Below are positions 1 through 4,825 of a stretch of DNA of 7,687 nt, piece by piece. Each line of letters opens with the position of its first letter. The stretch's first letter is position 1. The DNA is from Gammaproteobacteria bacterium. GTDB taxonomy: Bacteria > Pseudomonadota > Gammaproteobacteria > Steroidobacterales > JABDKV01. The notes under the pieces are model-generated. The model made no database searches. It saw nothing but the letters and a program-made list of their open reading frames with translations, and was not told where the DNA came from. The stretch spans positions 1 to 7,687 of the forward strand of contig JAOTXR010000089.1 in assembly GCA_029862285.1 (NCBI GenBank), given 5' to 3'. The position numbers and the translations under genes are program-made.

Positions 1-345
1 CAGCTGGGTCGCCGGCTCGGCTATCCAACGGCAAACATCTCGCCGCGACGGCGCGTGTTGCCGCTAAATGGCGTATTTGCAGTTCGCGTGGGTGGCGCTG
101 CCGGGCACGAGTTGGCCGGTGTCGCCAGTCTCGGGACCCGGCCGATGGTCGGTGGTTCTGAACCGTTGCTCGAGGTGCATTTATTCGATTTCGATGCCGA
201 CCTGTATGGCCACTATCTGGAAGTCACTTTCGTCGCCCGTCTGCGTGAGGAGCGGGTCTTCGCCGATCTGCATGCGATGGTCGACCAGATGCACCAGGAT
301 GCGGCCCGGGCCCGCCAGATGCTGGGGCTCGACCCGGCCGGCTGA
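1..345 (+). CDS. ribF: Bifunctional riboflavin kinase / FAD synthetase, C-terminal part (5'-truncated by window edge)
   Basis: The plus frame is open from base 1 and ends at TGA 343-345, giving 114 codons. RibF phosphorylates riboflavin to FMN and adenylylates FMN to FAD in the cytoplasm. Only the C-terminal riboflavin kinase domain is in view. It starts with LGRRLGYPTANI, the conserved Gly-Arg/Pro-Thr-Ala-Asn segment of the kinase nucleotide site. PLNGVFAVRV, GVASLGTRP and LEVHLFDFDADLYG follow in the usual order. The C-terminal helix has RLREERVFADLHAMVDQM, which resembles the family signature for the last helix. The N-terminal adenylyltransferase domain (about 180-200 residues) must lie to the left. 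ribF directly upstream of ileS is a common gammaproteobacterial arrangement. The 52-bp gap to ileS shows no convincing terminator or promoter, so co-transcription is likely. Confidence 0.95.
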   Translation, partial: QLGRRLGYPTANISPRRRVLPLNGVFAVRVGGAAGHELAGVASLGTRPMVGGSEPLLEVHLFDFDADLYGHYLEVTFVARLREERVFADLHAMVDQMHQDAARARQMLGLDPAG

Positions 346-397
346 TTGCCACCGGTCGTGGTAATCTTGCCAGCTGAATTTTCCGGGGCCGGCTAAC

Positions 398-3238
398 GTG
401 TCTGACAACGCGAACAAGGAATACAAGCAGACGCTGAACCTGCCCAAGACCGCATTCCCGATGCGTGCAAACCTGGCAAACCGTGAGCCGGGCATGCTCG
501 AGGAATGGGATCGAATCGGGCTGTATCAGCGTATCCGCGACGTTTCCCGCGGCCGGCCGAAGTTCATACTTGCCGACGGCCCGCCATACGCCAACGGCAA
601 GATCCATATGGGTCATGCTGTTAATAAGGTGTTGAAGGACATCATCGTCAAGTTCCATACCCTCGATGGTCGCGATGCGCCCTATATCCCCGGTTGGGAT
701 TGTCACGGCCTGCCTATCGAGCACCAGGTTGAGAAAAAGCATGGCCGCTTTGAGGACAAGCTGGAATTTCGTGAAGCCTGTCGTGCATTTGCGATGGGTC
801 AGGTCGATCAGCAACGCAAGGATTTCCAGCGTCTCGGCATCCTCGGCCAATGGGACCGGCCGTATCTGACAATGTTGCCGCGTTATGAAGCGGAGCAGTT
901 GCGTGCACTGGGCGCGATTATTGCCAATGGTCATGTTTACAAGGGTTATAAACCGGTCCATTGGTGTCTCGATTGTCGTTCCGCTTTGGCCGAGGCAGAA
1001 GTCGAATACCGGGACAAGACTTCGCCGAGTATCGATGTGCGTTTCGTCGTTGCTGACCAGCGGAAATTTGCCAGTGCCTGGGGACCTGGCGAGGCGGGCG
1101 GCGGACCGGTCTCGGTCCCTATCTGGACCACGACACCGTGGACCCTGCCGGGCAACCAGGCGGTAGCCTTGCATCCGGATATTGCCTACTCACTGGTGCA
1201 ATGCGATCTGGGTGATGGCGCCGAGCGTCTGCTGATCGCAAGCGATCTGGTGGATTCTGTGTTGCAGCGAATCGACGCCGACAAACATACCGTGATTGGC
1301 GAGCGCGCCGGCGGCGTTTTCGCGGGCCTGAAAGTACGGCATCCTTTTTACGATCGTCTGGTACCGTTGATTATGGCCGACCATGTCACTCTGGACGCCG
1401 GTACCGGTGCAGTGCACACCGCGCCGGGTCACGGCCAGGAGGACTTTGCGGCCGGCGTTGCCAACGACCTGCCACTGGACAACCCGGTGGGCAGTGATGG
1501 GTGTTTTCTGGCGGGGACCGAAATATTTGCCGGCGAACACGTGTTGAAAGCAAACAAGCACGTTATCGAGGTGCTGGAGGCGAGCAATGCGTTGTTGCAT
1601 TACGAACCCGTTCAGCACAGCTATCCACATTGTTGGCGACACAAGTCGCCGCTGATTTTCAGGGCCACGCCACAGTGGTTCATCAGCATGGATGCCAGGG
1701 AACTGCGTGCGACCGCACTGGCCGAAATCAAAAAAGTCCGTTGGACCCCCGACTGGGCCGAGCAGCGTATCGAGGGCATGGTCGAGGGCCGGCCGGATTG
1801 GTGTATTTCCCGGCAGCGGGCATGGGGCGTGCCGATCGCGGTTTTCGCACACCGTGAGACCAACGAACTGCATCCACGCACGGTCGAGTTGCTCGACGAA
1901 CTGGCATCGCGCATCGGTGACGACGGGCCGGATTCATTTGCTGTCTGGCAGGCAGCCGATGCCAATGAACTGCTGGGTGCCGATGCGCAGGACTATGAAA
2001 AAGTCACCGATACCATGGATGTCTGGTTTGACTCGGGTTGTTCGCATTATTGTACGCCGCCCATTTTCGATGAACTGGAGTTTCCGGCCGACCTGTATCT
2101 GGAAGGATCGGACCAGCATCGGGGCTGGTTCCAGAGTTCGTTGCTGACTTCGGTCGCAATTAACGGTCACGCGCCCTACAAAGGCGTGCTGACACACGGC
2201 TTTGCCGTCGACGAGCACGGTCGCAAGATGTCCAAATCTGTCGGTAATATTATTGAGCCGCAAAAAATTGTCGGAAGTCTGGGCGCCGACATACTCAGGT
2301 TATGGGTGGCAGCCGCCGATTTTTCCGGGGAAATCAATGTCTCTGACGAGATTCTGAAGCGGCTGTCAGACTCTTACCGGCGTATGCGCAATACCTCGCG
2401 TTTTCTGCTCGGAAATCTGCACGGATACGACGCCGCCGCGCACGCGGTCGATGTCGACGAGATGCTGGCGCTGGACCGCTGGGCCGTGATGCGTGCGGCG
2501 GAAATACAGCAGGAACTGCACCGCGCCTATCGGGAGTACGAGTTCCACCTTATTTATCAGCTGGTGCACAATTTTTGTGTGGTCGACATGGGTGGGTTTT
2601 ATCTCGATATCATTAAAGACCGCCTCTACACGATGCCGGCCGACAGCAGGGGCCGGCGATCGGCGCAAACGGCAATGTTCCATATTGCCGAGGCGATGGT
2701 GCGCTGGCTTGCGCCGATATTGAGTTTTACCGCCGAGGAAATCTGGCAGGCGCTGCCGGCCCCGTCAGGTGCCGAGCGGGCCGATTCGGTTTTGTTGTCG
2801 CAATGGCACGCGATCCCGGCCGCCGATAATAAGGACTTCGATTGGACTGCGTTGATTGCAGTACGCAATGCAGTCAACCGCGAACTCGAGCGAGCCCGCG
2901 AGAAAGGCGACATAGGCTCGCCGCTGGCTGCGGAAGTCGATTTGTATTGCGAGCCCGAGCTGCAGGAGGCGCTGGCGCCGCTCGGTGACGAGCTGCGATT
3001 CCTGCTGATTACATCCTCGGCACGGGTGCACCCGGTCGGGGATCGTTCGGCCGCTGCAGTTGCAACGGAAGACGGGCCCGACGGCTTATGGATTCAGATT
3101 AGCCAGTCCAAGTATGGCAAATGCGAACGTTGCTGGCATCGACGGGAGGATGTCGGTAGCGCGCCCGAGCATCCGACTATTTGTGCCAGGTGTGTCGACA
3201 ACGTTGACGGTGCGGGCGAAGCCCGCCGGTGGGTATGA
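398..3238 (+). CDS. ileS: Isoleucyl-tRNA synthetase (IleS), complete
   Basis: A 946-residue class Ia aminoacyl-tRNA synthetase that attaches isoleucine to tRNA-Ile in the cytoplasm. The HIGH signature is HMGH at residues 70-73, within [18 protein letters not shown] is at 610-614, in [14 protein letters not shown]. The CP1 editing domain, which hydrolyses Val-tRNA-Ile, has [12 protein letters not shown] from about 243 and [16 protein letters not shown], where Asp349 corresponds to the conserved editing aspartate. DVWFDSG and [13 protein letters not shown] lie before KMSKS as expected. The C-terminus carries a zinc module with Cys909, Cys912, Cys929 and Cys932, typical of E. coli-type IleS. Length is normal for the family. 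The start is GTG at 398: its [18 protein letters not shown] beginning matches where family members start. The ribosome binding site is weak (only GGGG about 10 nt upstream). The stop overlaps lspA by 4 nt. Confidence 0.99.
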   Translation: MSDNANKEYKQTLNLPKTAFPMRANLANREPGMLEEWDRIGLYQRIRDVSRGRPKFILADGPPYANGKIHMGHAVNKVLKDIIVKFHTLDGRDAPYIPGWDCHGLPIEHQVEKKHGRFEDKLEFREACRAFAMGQVDQQRKDFQRLGILGQWDRPYLTMLPRYEAEQLRALGAIIANGHVYKGYKPVHWCLDCRSALAEAEVEYRDKTSPSIDVRFVVADQRKFASAWGPGEAGGGPVSVPIWTTTPWTLPGNQAVALHPDIAYSLVQCDLGDGAERLLIASDLVDSVLQRIDADKHTVIGERAGGVFAGLKVRHPFYDRLVPLIMADHVTLDAGTGAVHTAPGHGQEDFAAGVANDLPLDNPVGSDGCFLAGTEIFAGEHVLKANKHVIEVLEASNALLHYEPVQHSYPHCWRHKSPLIFRATPQWFISMDARELRATALAEIKKVRWTPDWAEQRIEGMVEGRPDWCISRQRAWGVPIAVFAHRETNELHPRTVELLDELASRIGDDGPDSFAVWQAADANELLGADAQDYEKVTDTMDVWFDSGCSHYCTPPIFDELEFPADLYLEGSDQHRGWFQSSLLTSVAINGHAPYKGVLTHGFAVDEHGRKMSKSVGNIIEPQKIVGSLGADILRLWVAAADFSGEINVSDEILKRLSDSYRRMRNTSRFLLGNLHGYDAAAHAVDVDEMLALDRWAVMRAAEIQQELHRAYREYEFHLIYQLVHNFCVVDMGGFYLDIIKDRLYTMPADSRGRRSAQTAMFHIAEAMVRWLAPILSFTAEEIWQALPAPSGAERADSVLLSQWHAIPAADNKDFDWTALIAVRNAVNRELERAREKGDIGSPLAAEVDLYCEPELQEALAPLGDELRFLLITSSARVHPVGDRSAAAVATEDGPDGLWIQISQSKYGKCERCWHRREDVGSAPEHPTICARCVDNVDGAGEARRWV

Positions 3239-3753
3239 GCATGGGTAATGCCGTGTCCGGCCGCAGTGCCAAACGCTGGTTTGTGTTGTCGGCGCTGGTC
3301 GTACTCGCAGACCAGCTGACCAAGTTGTATATCGTCGAGACGCTGGTATACCGGCAGGTAATCGAGGTCTTTCCCTTGCTCGATATCACCCGTCTGCACA
3401 ACACCGGTGCCGCGTTTAGTTTGCTCGCTAACATGGGTGGCTGGCAGCGCTGGTTTTTTATTGCCCTGGGGATAGCCGTCGCGTTGCTGATTGCGGTGTG
3501 GTTGCTGCGGTTGCGCGTTCCGCAACAGCGGTTATTGGCAGTCGGGTTGTCATTGATTCTGGGCGGTGCGATCGGCAATGTCATCGACCGGTTGGTCTAT
3601 GGGCATGTCGTCGATTTTATTCACGCCCATTACGGCGATATGTACTGGCCGGCATTTAATGTGGCGGACAGCGCCATTACGATCGGCGCGGTCCTGCTGG
3701 TTATCGACACGATTCTCGACGCAAAACGCAACAAGGCGCTCGCAGCCGATTAG
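3235..3753 (+). CDS. lspA: Lipoprotein signal peptidase (signal peptidase II)
   Basis: A 172-residue inner-membrane aspartyl protease that cleaves the signal peptide of diacylglyceryl-modified prolipoproteins. Family motifs appear in order: ADQLTK (residues 25-30), HNTGAAFS (55-62), GNVIDR (114-119) and [11 protein letters not shown] (141-151). Asp118 and Asp145 fit the catalytic pair. Four hydrophobic segments are visible, near 15-33, 72-92, 98-116 and 146-162, matching the four-helix topology. I chose ATG 3235 because it overlaps the ileS stop as ATGA, which suggests translational coupling. ATG 3241 is an alternative that loses two residues, and an in-frame GTG at 3229 would add two. No strong Shine-Dalgarno sequence is present. 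In many gammaproteobacteria fkpB and ispH follow lspA; here the next plus-strand sequence has no such gene. Confidence 0.98.
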   Translation: MSMGNAVSGRSAKRWFVLSALVVLADQLTKLYIVETLVYRQVIEVFPLLDITRLHNTGAAFSLLANMGGWQRWFFIALGIAVALLIAVWLLRLRVPQQRLLAVGLSLILGGAIGNVIDRLVYGHVVDFIHAHYGDMYWPAFNVADSAITIGAVLLVIDTILDAKRNKALAAD

Positions 3754-3777
3754 ATTTCGCCGGTCGCGTTATTCGAT

Positions 3778-3954
3778 TTAGCGGGCGAGTGTCGCCTGAC
3801 GGCGCAGAGATTTCAGCAGAAGTTCCAGCACCAGGGCCGTGTCGCGGGATTGCTCGCTGGCCGAACGCGTGACCGGCGTTAGCCCGGGGATACCCGGCCG
3901 GCTGCTAAGCGCCCATACCAGGTCATCGAGGGTCATGGGTTGTCCCGGTGTCAT
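3778..3954 (-). CDS. Putative small protein, 58 codons, unknown function
   Basis: I do not recognise this product. The minus-strand frame from ATG 3954 to TAA 3778 gives 58 residues. The N-terminal half includes MTLDDLVWALSSRPGIPG (residues 7-24). The C-terminal half has a leucine-rich, probably amphipathic helix (LVLELLLKSLRRQ, 41-53). There is no signal peptide or membrane segment. Support for coding: most third codon positions are G or C, as in the neighbouring genes; the start overlaps the preceding small ORF as ATGA, the same coupling used by ileS-lspA; and it stops 24 bp from the convergent lspA stop. Against: it is short, the ribosome binding site is weak (GGAAG about 4 nt upstream), and no family is recognised. 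A second ATG at 3936 would give 52 residues. It may be the distal gene of a small unit downstream of pilE. Confidence 0.42.
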   Translation of the reverse strand: MTPGQPMTLDDLVWALSSRPGIPGLTPVTRSASEQSRDTALVLELLLKSLRRQATLAR

Positions 3955-4151
3955 GATTCTTCCGTCTCAGCACCGCGGAAACTGACCACAACATCCTGTT
4001 TTGCGTCTCCCAGGGAGAATAGCGGTTCCTGTCCCGACGCCTGGTTGGCCTGTCTGCCGGCTACCAGCCGGCTTTTTGCAGAGCGCACGCCGTTCCGACT
4101 ACCGAACCAGCGGGCCAGCAATGAGCGAAATCCGAAGTGCGATGCAAACAT
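3951..4151 (-). CDS. Putative small basic protein, 66 codons, unknown function; start uncertain
   Basis: I do not recognise this product. From ATG 4151 to TGA 3951 the frame encodes 66 residues. The N-terminal half is basic and partly hydrophobic (MFASHFGFRSLLARWFGSRN), and the tail is acidic-polar, ending in AETEES. The start is doubtful. GGAG lies about 13 nt upstream of ATG 4151, which is too far to be a good ribosome binding site. A GTG at 4229 would give 92 residues but has no Shine-Dalgarno sequence. The frame stays open with no ATG back to a TGA at 4446-4448 inside pilE. Its stop overlaps the next small ORF as ATGA, and a perfect TATAAT lies 36 nt before ATG 4151. A plus-strand terminator-like hairpin falls inside it. 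It may be a real small gene, a decayed gene or non-coding sequence. Confidence 0.3.
   Translation of the reverse strand: MFASHFGFRSLLARWFGSRNGVRSAKSRLVAGRQANQASGQEPLFSLGDAKQDVVVSFRGAETEES
4056..4077 (+). terminator. Candidate rho-independent terminator for the ribF-ileS-lspA unit
   Basis: GCCGGC (4056-4061) and GCCGGC (4067-4072) form a perfect 6-bp GC stem around the 5-nt loop TACCA. Five T's follow directly (4073-4077) on the plus strand. On the minus strand the stem is not followed by T's, so the orientation fits transcription arriving from lspA. The hairpin lies about 300 nt past the lspA stop, which is far, and it sits inside the putative 66-codon minus-strand ORF. The short T run keeps confidence moderate. 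Confidence 0.42.
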
Positions 4152-4187
4152 TGAGGTTAGAGGACTCCGGGAGGGTAAACGCTGGGA

Positions 4188-4193
4188 ATTATA
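4188..4193 (-). promoter_or_regulatory. Possible -10 box (TATAAT) upstream of the small ORF pair
   Basis: The minus strand reads a perfect TATAAT here, 36 nt before ATG 4151, so a transcript would begin about 30 nt upstream of that ATG. The position where a -35 box should be (CACTGT at 17-nt spacing) is a poor match to TTGACA, and there is no extended -10 TGn. It is suggestive only, and a single hexamer can occur by chance. Confidence 0.2.
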
Positions 4194-4261
4194 TGGAATG
4201 GGCGCGTAATACAGTGTGTGCCCGGTCACAGATCGGCAGTTGACATAAGTCGGAAACGGTT

Positions 4262-4292
4262 CCGGGCGAAGATAGGTATTGGCAACGCCCGG
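4262..4292. repeat. 7-bp inverted repeat, 17-nt spacer
   Basis: CCGGGCG (4262-4268) is mirrored by CGCCCGG (4286-4292), giving a perfect 7-bp GC-rich stem with a 17-nt loop about 90 nt past the pilE stop. Neither strand has a T run after it, so it is not a standard rho-independent terminator. It could fold in the pilE 3' transcript and protect or pause it, or it could be chance in GC-rich DNA. Confidence 0.3.
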
Positions 4293-4378
4293 TCGATAAC
4301 AGCCATGCCTGATGTACCAGCCTTGGGGCTGACCTCCGGGTGGGGCAGGCCGGTCCTGCTGTGGCGGTTCCCGGTCAG

Positions 4379-4825
4379 CTAGCGCCAGCAGGAAGTGGTC
4401 GTGTCGGCATCGCCACTGTCGTGGGCATATTTTTGCCCCTGCTGGTCAAAGCTGAAGAACACGCACAGGCTGTCCTCGATATCCTCATCCGGAGCCGTGT
4501 TGGGAACGGCCTCGGCAACAAAACCCTGTTGGTCGGCGCCACTGACCGAGAGTTTGTAGTGTCCGTTCTGGCTTGTGGGTTTTATGTTGAGACCGCCCGT
4601 ACCCAACGTGCCGGTGTAGGTGTTGTTCTGCATATAGAACTTTTCCTGTTCCGCAGCGACACGCAATAACGCCGACATCGCGTCGCTGCGCTGGGAACGC
4701 AGCACATGGCTGCGGTAGTTTGGTACGGCTATGGCAACGAGGATGATCAGGATCGACACTGTAATCATCAGCTCGATCAGGGAAAATCCACGATTGCCCC
4801 GAAAAAAGACTTTGTGATCGTTCAC
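4379..4825 (-). CDS. pilE: Type IV pilus minor pilin PilE
   Basis: A 148-residue type IV prepilin. The leader MNDHKVFFRGNRG (1-13) ends in Gly13. The mature protein begins FSLIELMITVSILIILVAIAVPNY, with Glu at mature position 5 and the long hydrophobic helix that anchors it in the inner membrane and packs into the pilus. The prepilin peptidase PilD would cut after Gly13 and methylate Phe14. Cys121 and Cys146 fit the C-terminal disulfide of the D-region, and the end (TTTSCWR) resembles PilE-type minor pilins. The start is GTG 4825, overlapping the pilY1 stop as GTGA, with a strong AGGAGGG 9 nt upstream. Its place directly after pilY1 supports PilE, a minor pilin that helps initiate pilus assembly, over a major pilin. 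No pilY2 lies between the two genes. No clear terminator follows. Confidence 0.95.
   Translation of the reverse strand: MNDHKVFFRGNRGFSLIELMITVSILIILVAIAVPNYRSHVLRSQRSDAMSALLRVAAEQEKFYMQNNTYTGTLGTGGLNIKPTSQNGHYKLSVSGADQQGFVAEAVPNTAPDEDIEDSLCVFFSFDQQGQKYAHDSGDADTTTSCWR

Larger units (their letters stand above)
4152..4378. other. Gap downstream of pilE with no assignable gene
   Basis: Together with the two small ORFs this makes up the 625-bp stretch between lspA and pilE. I see no fkpB or ispH motif on the plus strand and no RNA gene. The minus frame shared with the 66-codon ORF is open throughout. It translates to a Pro-rich then Tyr/Cys-containing stretch (for example GWYIRHGCYRPG), but it has no ATG start here. 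GGAGG occurs on the minus strand around 4336-4340 without a start codon at a useful distance. An inverted repeat lies at 4262-4292. Confidence 0.5.

Noticed and set aside
347..363. Short stem TGCCAC/GTGGTA between ribF and ileS
   Set aside because: The stem includes a G-U pair and has no T run after it. Too weak to call a terminator, and the two genes are usually co-transcribed.
224..1174. 316-codon open frame on the minus strand
   Set aside because: It lies antisense to ribF/ileS, which have unmistakable family motifs. Its Arg/Pro-rich translation has no recognisable domain and is typical of an opposite-strand shadow.
1190..1873. 227-codon open frame on the minus strand
   Set aside because: Fully antisense to the IleS editing and catalytic region, with no family motifs and no ribosome binding site that I can see.
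3884..3897. CCGGG-GATA-CCCGG hairpin
   Set aside because: It lies inside the 58-codon ORF, where it encodes PGIPG. It has no T run and is best explained by Pro/Gly codons.
3940..4209. 89-codon open frame on the plus strand in the lspA-pilE gap
   Set aside because: Its composition (many Ser, Arg, Cys and Pro) looks like an antisense translation, it has no ribosome binding site and no motif. It spans the terminator-like hairpin.
4240..4245. Perfect TTGACA on the plus strand
   Set aside because: At 16-18 nt spacing the downstream sequence is GC-rich (CGGGCG) with no -10 box, and no gene follows on this strand.
4318..4331. CAGCC-TTGG-GGCTG hairpin downstream of pilE
   Set aside because: Only a 5-bp stem with no T run on either strand. 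It could be chance.
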